Positions 33,236-44,220 of a stretch of DNA of 64,000 nt are shown one piece after another. A program made the translations under genes and the position numbers. The stretch's first letter is position 1; each line of letters begins with the position of its first letter. The stretch is from Prochlorococcus sp. AG-363-P19 (GTDB lineage Bacteria > Cyanobacteriota > Cyanobacteriia > PCC-6307 > Cyanobiaceae). The stretch covers positions 62,001 through 126,000 of the forward strand of contig QCGG01000003.1 of NCBI GenBank assembly GCA_003280055.1, read 5' to 3'. Under the pieces are notes generated by a model. That model worked only from the letters and a program-made list of their open reading frames with translations, searched no databases and had not been told where the DNA came from.

Positions 33236-33463
33236 ATGGACATTTTGCTAACCAGTTCTAAAGGAGGAGCATTAATACGCCCTATCAGCATCCATGGAAT
33301 GCTTTGGCTGCAGACACATTTTGAAGATGAGCACTGGAATTCACTTGCAAGCAATCAGGTGAAAATACCTTTACAGGACGCTGAAGAGCTTTTTAAAGAT
33401 GCTACTAAAGCTGGCGTGATGTTGAATTTATTGCCAGCTCTTACCGTTCCTGGAAGATTCTGA
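33236..33463 (+). CDS. Small conserved hypothetical protein upstream of glnB
   Basis: This 75-residue protein reads MDILLTSSKGGALIRPIS, then LWLQTHFEDEHWNSLASNQV, then a helix IPLQDAEELFKDATKAGV, and ends LPALTVPGRF. I recall similar small proteins in picocyanobacteria but no function. It is a plausible single-domain soluble protein with no membrane segment. It ends 37 bases before glnB on the same strand and could be cotranscribed with it. I use ATG 33236 rather than the TTG three bases upstream. Confidence 0.7.
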   Translation: MDILLTSSKGGALIRPISIHGMLWLQTHFEDEHWNSLASNQVKIPLQDAEELFKDATKAGVMLNLLPALTVPGRF

Positions 33464-33494
33464 CAAACTAAATTCATATGAATTCTCTAGTTAA

Positions 33495-34639
<1,145 letters not shown>

Positions 34640-34733
34640 TGCTGAAATTCAGAGAAAAACCGAACAAAAACCAATCAAGTTGCCAAAAAAGAGAAAAAAC
34701 CTATGAAGATCATTCAAACAACATCCAACCAAA

Positions 34734-35000
34734 GTGTCTCCTCCCAAACCCACTAAGGCCTCAAATCGAACCAAAAAGCAAAAAGTTCGCAAAAATATGC
34801 AAGTTTTGTATATCTCTCACTCCGAAAAAGTTCTTGAACTTCTACAACCTGGCAGTTTTGTTACCTTAGACAACCAGCCCAATGATCTTCCGCCTTTTCA
34901 AGTTATCAACTGCAGAGGAGGCAGATGCTTGGTTCGTCAACAGTCATGGGGACAACGTGTGCATTGGGAAGTAGCGCACTCTCGTCTTAAATCTGCATGA
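34734..35000 (+). CDS. Small conserved hypothetical protein
   Basis: This protein of 88 residues has a basic, lysine-rich N terminus (residues 1-22) followed by a compact domain, LYISHSEKVLELLQPGSFVT, then LPPFQVINCRGGRCLVRQQSW, ending VHWEVAHSRLKSA. The conserved-looking CRGGRC and WG motifs suggest a small nucleic-acid or metal-binding fold, but this is a guess. The GTG start at 34734 keeps the basic tail; ATG at 34797 would remove it. It lies 44 bases before purB. Confidence 0.6.
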   Translation: MSPPKPTKASNRTKKQKVRKNMQVLYISHSEKVLELLQPGSFVTLDNQPNDLPPFQVINCRGGRCLVRQQSWGQRVHWEVAHSRLKSA

Positions 35001-35044
35001 CACAAGGGTTTAAGTTCAATCAGACGTCGAACATCTAAGAACCA

Positions 35045-36340
35045 TTGATTGAGAGATACACCCTCCCTGAAATGAGCCAAGTCTGGAATGACAAGGCTAA
35101 GTATCAAAGCTGGCTAGAGGTTGAAATCGCAGCCTGCGAGGCAAATTGCGAGCTAGGGAAAATACCCCCGCAAGCAATGAACCTGATACGAGAAAAAGCC
35201 TCGTTCGACGAGGACAGGATTTTGGAAATTGAGGCTGAAGTACGCCATGACGTAATTGCTTTCCTCACGAACGTTAATGAGCATGTTGGAGATGCTGGGC
35301 GCTACATCCACGTAGGAATGACAAGCAGTGATGTACTGGATACTGGCCTAGCTCTTCAAATGCAAGCCTCTGTGAAATTGCTTCGAAAGGAGTTATCCGA
35401 CCTAGAGCAATCAATCCGAGTAGTTGCCAAAAAACATAAAAGGACAGTGATGATTGGCCGATCACATGCAATCCACGGAGAACCAATCACCTTTGGATTC
35501 AAAATGGCTGGGTGGCTAGCCGAAACAAAAAGAAACTCTCGACGACTAGAACGACTAGAAGCTGATGTAGCAGTAGGCCAAATCAGTGGAGCAATGGGCA
35601 ATTATGCAAACACTGATCCAGAGGTCGAGCGACTTGCCTGCGAAAAACTGGGCCTTACTCCTGACACTGCAAGTACACAAATTATTTCTCGAGATCGCCA
35701 TGCCGATTATGTGCAAACACTCGCTCTAGTAGGTGCATCACTAGATAGATTTGCGACAGAAATTCGCAATCTTCAAAGAACGGATGTTCTGGAATTAGAA
35801 GAAAGTTTTGCAAAAGGCCAAAAAGGTAGCTCAGCCATGCCACATAAAAGAAATCCTATTAGAAGCGAACGAGTAAGTGGCTTGTCCAGAGTTTTACGTG
35901 GATATGTAATAGCTGCACTAGAAAATGTAGCTCTATGGCACGAAAGAGATATCAGCCATAGTTCAAATGAAAGAATGATGCTTCCTGATTGCTCAACAAC
36001 CCTTCATTTCATGCTTAGAGAGATGACACAAATCGTTAAAGGGCTTGGGATCTATCCTGAAAATATGAAGAACAATATGAATATCTATGGTGGAGTAGTG
36101 TTTAGTCAGAAAGTTCTCCTGGCACTTGTAGATTCCGGGATGAGCCGCGAAGAAGCGTATAAAGTAGTTCAACGTAATGCACATTCTGCTTGGAATAATA
36201 GATCTGGCAACTTCCGTAAAAATCTTGAACTTGACAAGGATGTCTCCTCCAAACTAAATTCTAAACAGCTTGCAAGTTGCTTTGAAACCGACTCATATGA
36301 ATCGAACTTAAATATAATTTGGGAAAGATTAGGACTATAA
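35045..36340 (+). CDS. purB: Adenylosuccinate lyase
   Basis: PurB acts twice in purine synthesis, cleaving fumarate from SAICAR and adenylosuccinate. The 431-residue protein of the fumarase/aspartase superfamily has GMTSSDVLDT (about 90-99), SHAIHGEPITFG (catalytic His near 141), and the signature GSSAMPHKRNP (about 263-273). The start is read as TTG at 35045 (MIERYTLPEM), which matches the family. It is followed by fumC on the same strand after 153 bases, and both enzymes handle fumarate. Confidence 0.93.
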   Translation: MIERYTLPEMSQVWNDKAKYQSWLEVEIAACEANCELGKIPPQAMNLIREKASFDEDRILEIEAEVRHDVIAFLTNVNEHVGDAGRYIHVGMTSSDVLDTGLALQMQASVKLLRKELSDLEQSIRVVAKKHKRTVMIGRSHAIHGEPITFGFKMAGWLAETKRNSRRLERLEADVAVGQISGAMGNYANTDPEVERLACEKLGLTPDTASTQIISRDRHADYVQTLALVGASLDRFATEIRNLQRTDVLELEESFAKGQKGSSAMPHKRNPIRSERVSGLSRVLRGYVIAALENVALWHERDISHSSNERMMLPDCSTTLHFMLREMTQIVKGLGIYPENMKNNMNIYGGVVFSQKVLLALVDSGMSREEAYKVVQRNAHSAWNNRSGNFRKNLELDKDVSSKLNSKQLASCFETDSYESNLNIIWERLGL

Positions 36341-36493
36341 AATACCTCTTAATCAATCATCACAAACGAATTCATATCTTATATTTTTAGAAATGAGCTA
36401 GAATTAATAACAATGAATTGAAAGCGTGCTTATTCAATGGCCTACAAAAAGATCTTGTTTTTCTAAAAACCCATTGCAACTAAACATTGATTT

Positions 36494-37903
36494 ATGACTA
36501 AACAAGTTCGTATTGAACAAGACAGCATAGGGCCTATAGAAGTCCCAGCAGATGTTCTATGGGGAGCTCAAACTCAAAGATCTCTCAACAATTTTTCCAT
36601 AACCGAAGATAAAATCCCCACGGAACTAATTCATGCACTTGCTTTAATCAAACAAGCCGCCGCTATAACCAATGAACGATTCGGACTACTAGACAGCTAC
36701 AAGAAAGATCTCATTGTCAAAGCGGCTGTCTCAATTGCCGAAGGCTCATATGAAAGTCAATTCCCCTTGCGAGTTTGGCAAACCGGTAGCGGGACACAAA
36801 CTAATATGAATATTAACGAGGTAATCAGCAATCTTGTCTCTAAAGAAACTGGGGAAAAGGTAGGTAGCAATAAGCCGGTGCATCCAAATGATGATGTAAA
36901 TAAATCCCAGTCAACCAATGATGTTTTTCCTTCTGCAATACATGTTGCGGCAGTTATTAATATCAAGAATCGACTTATACCCGAACTAAAATTGCTTATC
37001 GAAGCATTGGAAGAAAAAAGCAAAGAATGGGAAAATATTATCAAAATTGGCCGTACTCACTTACAAGATGCAGTCCCATTAACCCTTGGTCAAGAAGCAT
37101 CTGCATGGAGAGATCAAATTAAAACTGCTTCATCACGCATCCAAGAGAGTCTATCGGAACTTTACTGCCTCTCTTTAGGGGGCACAGCTGTTGGAACGGG
37201 CTTAAATGCACCTATTGGTTTTGATAATGAAATAACAAAAGTCCTATCAAATCTCACAGGCTTATCCTTCTCATCTTCAGTTAATAAATTCTCGGTAATG
37301 GCTAGCCATGATGGTCTTGTTCATGCCATGTCAGAACTAAAAATGCTCGCCGTGGCACTCTTTAAAATGGTTAATGATATAAGGCTATTGGCATGTGGAC
37401 CTCGAGCTGGTTTTGGAGAATTAAAGCTTCCCGAAAACGAGCCAGGAAGCTCAATAATGCCAGGGAAAATAAATCCCACTCAATGTGAAGCTATGGCAAT
37501 GGTTTGTACTCAAATAATGGGACTAGATGCAGCTGTAACAATTGCAGGGAGTGGTGGTCATCTCCAAATGAATGCATACAAACCTTTAATAGGTTTTAAT
37601 TTACTTCACAGTATTAACCTATTGCATGATGCATGCAAATGCTGCCGTGTAGGTATGATTGAGGGCATAGAAGCAAATCAAGCAAAAATTAAAACTTATC
37701 TCAACAATTCACTAATGCTTGTAACGGCACTAGTGCCGGTAATTGGTTACGAAAAAGCAAGTAAAATTGCAAAATATGCCTATGAACATGAAATCAGCCT
37801 TAAAGCTGCTTGTCTTAAGCTTAATTACATTAGTGAAAATGAATTTGATCGGATCATTAATCCAAGAAACATGACCACTCCAAAAAAGATAGATAATAAT
37901 TAA
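36494..37903 (+). CDS. fumC: Class II fumarate hydratase
   Basis: Fumarase interconverts fumarate and malate, here probably recycling fumarate from purB and arginine synthesis as well as carbon metabolism. The 469-residue protein has TGSGTQTNMNINEVI (about 96-110), GRTHLQDAVPLTLGQE (about 186-201), and GSSIMPGKINPTQCEA (about 318-333). The length and order are standard for the iron-independent class. It converges with the helicase, with only 3 bases between stop codons. The start is the ATG at 36494. Confidence 0.94.
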   Translation: MTKQVRIEQDSIGPIEVPADVLWGAQTQRSLNNFSITEDKIPTELIHALALIKQAAAITNERFGLLDSYKKDLIVKAAVSIAEGSYESQFPLRVWQTGSGTQTNMNINEVISNLVSKETGEKVGSNKPVHPNDDVNKSQSTNDVFPSAIHVAAVINIKNRLIPELKLLIEALEEKSKEWENIIKIGRTHLQDAVPLTLGQEASAWRDQIKTASSRIQESLSELYCLSLGGTAVGTGLNAPIGFDNEITKVLSNLTGLSFSSSVNKFSVMASHDGLVHAMSELKMLAVALFKMVNDIRLLACGPRAGFGELKLPENEPGSSIMPGKINPTQCEAMAMVCTQIMGLDAAVTIAGSGGHLQMNAYKPLIGFNLLHSINLLHDACKCCRVGMIEGIEANQAKIKTYLNNSLMLVTALVPVIGYEKASKIAKYAYEHEISLKAACLKLNYISENEFDRIINPRNMTTPKKIDNN

Positions 37904-37906
37904 AGG

Positions 37907-40762
37907 TCATACAGCTCTTTCAGTTGCTGGATTTAAGGCTCTTTGTTCTGCTTCCGCCTCATTCACTAGATCATATGTCTCACAAACAGGGAACCTATTA
38001 ATTGCCTTCAAAGCAAGGCGAGCCTTTCTTTGCAATTGATCCGTGACTAACTCGCAATATGGAACTTGCGAAAGCAAATCAACAGTTCTACGCATGATCC
38101 GAACCACATCTCCTTCATCTAAAGAAGTATTTGAGATTAAATCCAACCAAGAGGCACCTCTTGCCCATGCATCCACTAGACCCATCAGCTCTGAGTCAAA
38201 CCAAACAGGAATAGAGACTTGACACTGCTCCTGCTTTCTCAAAAGCTCGCGCCTTAAACCATTCAAGTCATTTAATGCTTCATCCGACCTACGAGGGGAT
38301 GGATAGCCACTCCATAAATCCGGTCGTTTCACTTCAGTACTAATCGCTTCAAAGACAGCAGCTAGTTCTGACGGAGACAACGCATCCAAATGCCCACTCA
38401 TTAAACAAAGACCTAGCCAAAGTTCGTTATCTCCTCGGAGTGAACCTACCGTTCGCCCCATCTCTGTAGGTACCAACTCTTCGAGACATCCAAAATGCTG
38501 AAGAATTTCAATTAAGGATAAAAATGTTTCCCAATGATTATTAGCTCTTTGATGCAATAACAATTGACGCTCCTTTATCTCAATGTCTAACTGTTCCATA
38601 CGTCGACGATGCTTCTTCAATTTCTTTCGATCTCCCCATCTATGAGCGGGTTCTTTTTCTAATTCTTTCTCCAATCTTTTAACCAACTGAGCCTGGGTTA
38701 AAACTTCACCTTCTAGATCATATTGAGGGATTCGCATTGCCTCATGGCGATTAGCAATAGCTGCGATTGATCTAGCAATTCCTTCAGTCTGTTGACCTCC
38801 ATGAATAATTTCGCCAGAACGGTTTAGTTCGGGTGTCTCTAGACCATCAACCTCAATACAACTCAACTCTGCGTGAATACTTACCACCGAATAACAGGGC
38901 AATAAAAACCAAATATTTTCATCAGTTAAACAAAGTAAAAGAGGAAACTGGCCAGGACCATCTCGTTTCTCAACGATGACTGCAGGGGTCACACGTCCTT
39001 TGAATGATCGAGACTTAAAGCTCACTAATGTGCCCAAACTTGCAAATTGCAAAGCCAAAGTAAGCTCATTAGCAAGAGTCTCTTCGGCCTGTTGTTGAAG
39101 AATCCTTAAAAGCCTTCGCTCCTCCCGTAATCGGCCACGATGCTTTTCATAAACCTCAAAATCTTGCCAAGGAATATCACCAGCAACATCATTCAATTCA
39201 TTCAACTGGGTACGAAGCTGTTCGATGATTTGCTCCTCATCAGCCAAATCAAGGCTGGCTAAATAACGTCCGAAACTTCTCTCAATCATCTCCCTAGCCT
39301 TCTCAAGATCATGCTGCTGAAGCAGATTCAAAACCATTCCATAACTCGGCGTAAATTGACTTACAAGAGGATCTGCTTGGCTTAAAGCAAGTTGTCCTGC
39401 TTCGCGAACTCCCTCAAAACGACTTTGGACAGTTACTACATATCCTTTTGAATCGAGGCCTCTGCGACCTGCACGCCCAGCCATTTGCAGAAACTCACTT
39501 CCCATAAGGGAACGATGTCCTCTATCGGTTCTTTTTGAAAGAGAAGAAATTACAGTAGTTCTTGCAGGCATATTGATACCTGCTGCCAAGGTTTCAGTTG
39601 CAAATACAACTTTCACAAGACCTTGCTGAAAGAGCTCCTCAATTAATTCCTTCCAAGCAGGCAATACTCCAGCATGATGAGCAGCAATCCCCCGCATAAG
39701 AGCATCAGCATGCATACCATCACGCACAGCCTCTGGATTTGTCTTGCTATAAGAACTCAAGAGCTTCCTAATCCGAGCCTTTTCAGATGAGTTAACTAAG
39801 CAAAGTGGCCCCATATCAACTAGAGCTTTATCACACCCACGCCTGCTGAAAATAAAATATATAGCTGGCAACATATCTCTATTTGCCATTTGCTCAACAA
39901 CAAACCTAATAGGAGGAGCCTTTGGCTGCAAAGGCTTCGAAGCACGTGCCTTTCGTTTGTTTCCCTTGGGAGCTCTCCAGACTTTGCAATTTGGATGAAG
40001 TCCTGTGCACTTTTCATTAAGCAATGGATGCAAGCCTTTAGCACTACAAAAGCTAAAAAACAAAGGAACAGGCCTGTATTGACTAATAACAAGTTGAGTG
40101 GGCCCATGGACTTCATTTATCCAATCGGTTAGCTGGCCTGCGTTGGCAACCGTGGCCGACAGTGCAACCAATTGAACATTTGTAGGGCAATGAATAATTG
40201 ACTCCTCCCAAACAGTTCCTCTTTGGGCATCATTCATGTAATGACACTCATCAAAAACAACTGTTTCGACTTTTGCTAATGGATCATTCGGCTGATCTAC
40301 TTCGGAATAAAGCATGTTCCGAAAAATCTCAGTTGTCATTACTACAACTGATGCATCACGGTTAACAGAGAGATCTCCTGTCATCAGTCCTACATTCTTA
40401 TGACCAAACTGCTCACGAAAATCTCTCAACTTCTGATTAGAGAGCGCTTTAAGCGGAGTGGTATAAAACACCCTGCCTCCATGAGAAATAGCACGATGGA
40501 TCGAGTATTCCCCCACCAATGTCTTACCTGACCCAGTTGGCGCACTCACAACCACTGAATGTCCTTGATTCAACGAATCAATGGCTTCCAGCTGAAAATC
40601 ATCCAGCTTGAAAGGAAAAATCGACGAGAGGTTTAGATCGTCCGTTTCCAAGTCAGAAAAATTCGTGACATTCGCCACTTCGCTTATAAATGCAATCCTA
40701 GTGAGGGAATCACAAAAATCAGGATCAAAAGCTGACGAATCGCAAAACGCTAGAGGTTTCAT
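37907..40762 (-). CDS. Ski2-like DExH RNA helicase
   Basis: This 951-residue superfamily 2 helicase has the ATP-binding motif SAPTGSGKTLVGEY (about 72-85), FDECHYMND (motif II, DECH), ALSATVANA (motif III), HHAGVLPAWK, and EFLQMAGRAGRRGLD (motif VI, about 425-439). The last 180 residues look like the DSHCT domain of Ski2/Mtr4, followed by VRIMRRTVDLLSQV. The family unwinds RNA in turnover or processing; plastid ISE2 is a relative. The N-terminal start (ATG 40762) could be later, near residue 30. It is divergent from bioF. Confidence 0.88.
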   Translation of the reverse strand: MKPLAFCDSSAFDPDFCDSLTRIAFISEVANVTNFSDLETDDLNLSSIFPFKLDDFQLEAIDSLNQGHSVVVSAPTGSGKTLVGEYSIHRAISHGGRVFYTTPLKALSNQKLRDFREQFGHKNVGLMTGDLSVNRDASVVVMTTEIFRNMLYSEVDQPNDPLAKVETVVFDECHYMNDAQRGTVWEESIIHCPTNVQLVALSATVANAGQLTDWINEVHGPTQLVISQYRPVPLFFSFCSAKGLHPLLNEKCTGLHPNCKVWRAPKGNKRKARASKPLQPKAPPIRFVVEQMANRDMLPAIYFIFSRRGCDKALVDMGPLCLVNSSEKARIRKLLSSYSKTNPEAVRDGMHADALMRGIAAHHAGVLPAWKELIEELFQQGLVKVVFATETLAAGINMPARTTVISSLSKRTDRGHRSLMGSEFLQMAGRAGRRGLDSKGYVVTVQSRFEGVREAGQLALSQADPLVSQFTPSYGMVLNLLQQHDLEKAREMIERSFGRYLASLDLADEEQIIEQLRTQLNELNDVAGDIPWQDFEVYEKHRGRLREERRLLRILQQQAEETLANELTLALQFASLGTLVSFKSRSFKGRVTPAVIVEKRDGPGQFPLLLCLTDENIWFLLPCYSVVSIHAELSCIEVDGLETPELNRSGEIIHGGQQTEGIARSIAAIANRHEAMRIPQYDLEGEVLTQAQLVKRLEKELEKEPAHRWGDRKKLKKHRRRMEQLDIEIKERQLLLHQRANNHWETFLSLIEILQHFGCLEELVPTEMGRTVGSLRGDNELWLGLCLMSGHLDALSPSELAAVFEAISTEVKRPDLWSGYPSPRRSDEALNDLNGLRRELLRKQEQCQVSIPVWFDSELMGLVDAWARGASWLDLISNTSLDEGDVVRIMRRTVDLLSQVPYCELVTDQLQRKARLALKAINRFPVCETYDLVNEAEAEQRALNPATERAV

Positions 40763-40801
40763 TTACAAAGTGAGTTATCAAGCAAGCCTTCAAAACGAAC
40801 A

Positions 40802-41941
40802 ATGACAAATATCCCTCAATCAAGACTGCGAAATCTAAAGACTTGGATCCCAGGCTCAAGAGATTTCGAACTGCTGTCTACAGACACCCAGCCACCAAAG
40901 CCATTTCTTGACCTAGCCAGCAATGACTATCTAGGCCTTAGTCGACATCCTGCCATTATTGACGCCGTAGAAGCCACCATCAGAAAAGAAGGAGTAGGTG
41001 CAGGCGGGTCGAGATTCATCACAGGAAGTCGTCCAATTCACAAGTCTTTAGAAGAAGAACTTGCAGACTGGCTGCAAAGAGAAAAGGTTTTCCTTTTCCC
41101 AAGTGGCTTTCAAGCAAATATAGCTGCTGTAACAACACTTGCAGATCGTCACACACCTGTTTTAGCAGACTATTTGTGCCATAATTCTCTACTCATTGGC
41201 GTCAAAACTAGCGGGGCAAAATTATACCGTTTTAAGCATAATGATTGTATGGATTTAGAAAAATGCCTTGGCAAGGCAAAAAATAAATACCCTAATAGCA
41301 GGCCTTTAGTGATCACTGAAAGTCTTTTTAGCATGCAAGGAACAAGTCCTGAGATCAAAAATATGGCCCATCTTTGTGACAAATACGAAGCCAATTTTCT
41401 AGTGGACGAAGCACATGCTCTAGGTGTTTTAGGGCCTAATGGGAAGGGGCTAAGTCATGGAATTCATGGATCGTTAGCAATGATCAGTGGGACCTTCGGA
41501 AAAGCATTTGGAAGTGGAGGCGCATTTTTAGCGACTAATCATTCAGTAGGGGAAAAACTACTACAAGAATGTGGTGCCTTTAGATATACAACTGCCCTTG
41601 CGCCACCGTTAGCTTCCGCAGCATTGACATCATTATCTCTAATCAAAGCAAACAAGCATTGGGGGTTAGACCTCCAAAAACAAGCAAAGATATGGCACTT
41701 AAGTCTCAACAAAAAGGGTTGGCAACTACCTCCTGTAACTGGACCAATAATGCCTATTATTTTTGGGTCAGACGAGGAAGCCCTATACCGTCAACAACAA
41801 TTAGAAAAGAAAGGCTTGTTGAGTATCGCAATAAGACCTCCTACAGTCCCAGAGGGGTCATCAAGACTCAGAATAGTAATACGGAAGGGACTCCCAAATC
41901 AAACATTAGAAAAAGTCATTGATGCTTTAGAAAACGAATGA
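40802..41941 (+). CDS. bioF: 8-amino-7-oxononanoate synthase
   Basis: BioF condenses pimeloyl-ACP with alanine, the first dedicated step of the biotin ring pathway. The 379-residue PLP enzyme of the alpha-oxoamine synthase family shows DLASNDYLGLSRHP (about 38-51), LVDEAHALGVLG (about 201-212) and the PLP lysine in SGTFGKAFGSGGAF (about 228-241). It heads the cluster bioF-BioK-like-bioC-bioD, joined by ATGA overlaps. The start is the ATG at 40802. Confidence 0.93.
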   Translation: MTNIPQSRLRNLKTWIPGSRDFELLSTDTQPPKPFLDLASNDYLGLSRHPAIIDAVEATIRKEGVGAGGSRFITGSRPIHKSLEEELADWLQREKVFLFPSGFQANIAAVTTLADRHTPVLADYLCHNSLLIGVKTSGAKLYRFKHNDCMDLEKCLGKAKNKYPNSRPLVITESLFSMQGTSPEIKNMAHLCDKYEANFLVDEAHALGVLGPNGKGLSHGIHGSLAMISGTFGKAFGSGGAFLATNHSVGEKLLQECGAFRYTTALAPPLASAALTSLSLIKANKHWGLDLQKQAKIWHLSLNKKGWQLPPVTGPIMPIIFGSDEEALYRQQQLEKKGLLSIAIRPPTVPEGSSRLRIVIRKGLPNQTLEKVIDALENE

Positions 41942-42654
41942 AAGAAGTTATTGCAATGCATGGATGGGGAAGTGACAGTTCATTTTGGGGACAATGGGAA
42001 AATTTCTTTAGCAAACATCACTGGGAATGGCAAAGCGGAGAAAGAGGCTATGGAAAGCTCCCCTTGCATATCCCTAGTTGGCAAAGCCTCGACAAAGAAT
42101 CCAACAATGATCAACGTGTTGTAATTGCTCATTCTCTTGGCCCCCATTTATTGAACAGAGAAATACATGCAAATTCGACTCATCTCGTGCTTCTAGCAAG
42201 CTTTAGCAGCTTTGTTCCAAAAGGAAGCAATCAACGTGTGCTTCTGAAAGCTTTGCAAGGAATGCAAAATCTTCTAGGAACAGATCGAGAAAAAAAAATG
42301 CTGACTGATTTCCTTGTTAAAGCTTCTTACCCTGAATCTTATTTATCTCTGCCAAAAGGACCTCTTCACGGAGATCTTTCGAAAAAAGGAAGAGAGAGAC
42401 TAAAAGCTGACCTTGCTCTACTAATTGATACAAACGGGCTCCCTAATGGGCTAACGACAAGGGCAAAAGTTCTTGTTATCAATGCAGAAGAGGATGCCAT
42501 CGTTATCCCCGAAGCAAAAAAATCACTTCTAGCCCAACTCATCACTCAACAAGAAAACCCACCTATTGAGTGGCAGTTAAAAGGAATTGGCCACACCTTA
42601 AACACTTCTGGAATTATTGAAAAAGTTCACAACTGGTTGGTGTTATCTAAATGA
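41938..42654 (+). CDS. bioK: Pimeloyl-ACP methyl ester esterase-like alpha/beta hydrolase
   Basis: The 238-residue alpha/beta hydrolase has MHGWGSDSSFW at the N terminus, the nucleophile elbow AHSLG with Ser66, an Asp in NAEEDAI (about 185) and the catalytic His in GIGHTLN (about 206). Between bioF and bioC, the expected job is to remove the methyl ester that BioC adds, freeing pimeloyl-ACP. BioK was described as the picocyanobacterial substitute for BioH; the symbol rests on context and family memory. It starts ATGA over the bioF stop and overlaps bioC the same way. Confidence 0.7.
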   Translation: MKEVIAMHGWGSDSSFWGQWENFFSKHHWEWQSGERGYGKLPLHIPSWQSLDKESNNDQRVVIAHSLGPHLLNREIHANSTHLVLLASFSSFVPKGSNQRVLLKALQGMQNLLGTDREKKMLTDFLVKASYPESYLSLPKGPLHGDLSKKGRERLKADLALLIDTNGLPNGLTTRAKVLVINAEEDAIVIPEAKKSLLAQLITQQENPPIEWQLKGIGHTLNTSGIIEKVHNWLVLSK

Positions 42655-43403
42655 AGCAAATGTCTCCAAAAATAATAATAAAAAACTTTGGCAAAGCCGC
42701 CAAAGACTATAACCAGAATGCAAAACTGCAAAAGGCAGTTGCATGGCGACTAGCCAAACTCTGCAAAAAAGCAGAAATTCCAAAAGGATTATGGCTGGAT
42801 TTAGGTGCAGGCACTGGGCTTCTAGCAGATGCCCTGGAAGGCCTAAATCCTACTCAAAAGGTCTTAAGAATTGATGGAAGTAATCAAATGATCTCTATAA
42901 ATAAAAAGAACTCTCCATCACAAGTATGGGACTTAAATCAAGGTCTTCCGAAATTAGACGAATTCCCTGCCTTACTAGCCTCAAGTTTTGCTCTTCACTG
43001 GTTAGAAAATCCTCAAAAAAAACTAGCCGAATGGTTCTATTCTCTTTCATCTAAAGGTCTATTGGCACTTGCTGTACCTATACAAGGAAGCTTCCATGAG
43101 TGGCACCAGGCTTCCAAACATGCTGAAGTCGACTGTACTGCACTAGAATTGCCCAACCCCACACTACTGCTAAGTGATATCCCAACCAATTGCATCCTAT
43201 ATCGCAAAATATTGAGTTTCACCCAATATTCAAATGAAGCGGTATCTCTATTAAAAACAATTCGAAAAATAGGTGCTCAAACCAGTCAAAAGGGATCACT
43301 AAGTATTAGTGATTGGAGAAAATTAGACTCATACTGGGAGCGATCTGTTCAAAACAAAGTCTCACTTACCTGGCGTATCCAAATAGTTCTTCTCAAACGA
43401 TGA
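42651..43403 (+). CDS. bioC: Malonyl-ACP O-methyltransferase BioC
   Basis: BioC methylates malonyl-ACP so that it can be extended to pimelate by fatty acid synthesis. The 250-residue SAM methyltransferase begins FGKAAKDYNQNAKLQKAVAWRL (about 14-35), matching BioC, and has the SAM motif LDLGAGTGLLADALEG (about 49-64) and LLASSFALHWLENPQK (about 108-123). Translational coupling by ATGA to the esterase before and bioD after supports the assignment. Confidence 0.88.
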   Translation: MKQMSPKIIIKNFGKAAKDYNQNAKLQKAVAWRLAKLCKKAEIPKGLWLDLGAGTGLLADALEGLNPTQKVLRIDGSNQMISINKKNSPSQVWDLNQGLPKLDEFPALLASSFALHWLENPQKKLAEWFYSLSSKGLLALAVPIQGSFHEWHQASKHAEVDCTALELPNPTLLLSDIPTNCILYRKILSFTQYSNEAVSLLKTIRKIGAQTSQKGSLSISDWRKLDSYWERSVQNKVSLTWRIQIVLLKR

Positions 43404-44062
43404 CCACAAAAAAAATTAAAAACCTAATTGTATGTGGAACAGATACAGATGTAGGTAAAACAATTGCAAGTGCATTCCTGGTGCAAGGATTAAATGCAGC
43501 TTATTGGAAACCTATTCAAAGTGGCTTAGAAGATGGTGGCGACAGGGGGCGAATTTGTAAATTACTGAGTCTTAACTCGGACAGGTGGCTACCTGAGGTG
43601 TACAAGCTAAATGCACCTGTCTCACCTCACTGGTCAGCAGAAATGCAAGACTGTTCAATAGAAACAGACCTGTTGGAAATCCCAAAGCACAATCAAACAA
43701 TTGTGATCGAAACTGCTGGTGGTGTAATGGTTCCACTTTCTTATAACTTCTTACAAATAGAACTAATAAAACAATGGAATACTCCAGTCATTCTTGTTGC
43801 AAGAAGTGGCTTAGGAACTCTCAATCACACCCTTCTTACTCTAGAGGCACTTCGTGCAAGGAATATCTCAATAATAGGATTAATCCTAAATGGTCCTATC
43901 CACCCAAACAACCCTAAAACTCTTGAAAAGATGGGCAAAGTGCCAGTAATAGCAGAATTACCAAGACTCAAGTCTTTGAGTGCTGAAAATCTTTTAAGAC
44001 AATGGCAAAAGGAAGAATTGCGACCTAGCTTTAAGAAATTTATAAAGGATTTCGCCGTATAA
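43400..44062 (+). CDS. bioD: Dethiobiotin synthetase
   Basis: BioD closes the ureido ring of dethiobiotin from DAPA, CO2 and ATP. The protein of 220 residues has the P-loop GTDTDVGKT (about residues 12-20), YWKPIQSGLEDG (about 35-46) and IETAGGVMVPLS. I place the start at ATG 43400, overlapping the bioC stop as ATGA, instead of the longer reading from 43313. A 51-residue small gene follows two bases after its stop. Confidence 0.92.
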   Translation: MTTKKIKNLIVCGTDTDVGKTIASAFLVQGLNAAYWKPIQSGLEDGGDRGRICKLLSLNSDRWLPEVYKLNAPVSPHWSAEMQDCSIETDLLEIPKHNQTIVIETAGGVMVPLSYNFLQIELIKQWNTPVILVARSGLGTLNHTLLTLEALRARNISIIGLILNGPIHPNNPKTLEKMGKVPVIAELPRLKSLSAENLLRQWQKEELRPSFKKFIKDFAV

Positions 44063-44064
44063 AT

Positions 44065-44220
44065 ATGAATAAACACCAAGTATTGGCAAGTATAGCTGTC
44101 GCTTCTCTTTGTAGTGGAATCTTAGTTTTGCTAACAGATATCGAGAAAGACCTAACTGATCTACTCAGATGTAAACAACTTTCAACTCAATTAGAGCCCT
44201 CAAAAAGGAAATGCTTCTAG
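44065..44220 (+). CDS. Small putative membrane protein after bioD
   Basis: This frame of 51 codons begins with ATG two bases after the bioD stop codon. It encodes VLASIAVASLCSGILVLLTD, a clear membrane segment at about residues 6-25, followed by a charged, cysteine-containing tail ending KRKCF. Its position inside the biotin cluster suggests cotranscription. I do not recognise it, and there is no upstream Shine-Dalgarno, so coding status is uncertain but plausible. Confidence 0.5.
   Translation: MNKHQVLASIAVASLCSGILVLLTDIEKDLTDLLRCKQLSTQLEPSKRKCF

Noticed and set aside
33076-33354. 92-codon minus-strand frame beside queF
   Set aside because: Mostly opposite the better-supported 75-residue gene at 33236-33463 and lacking protein-like pattern.
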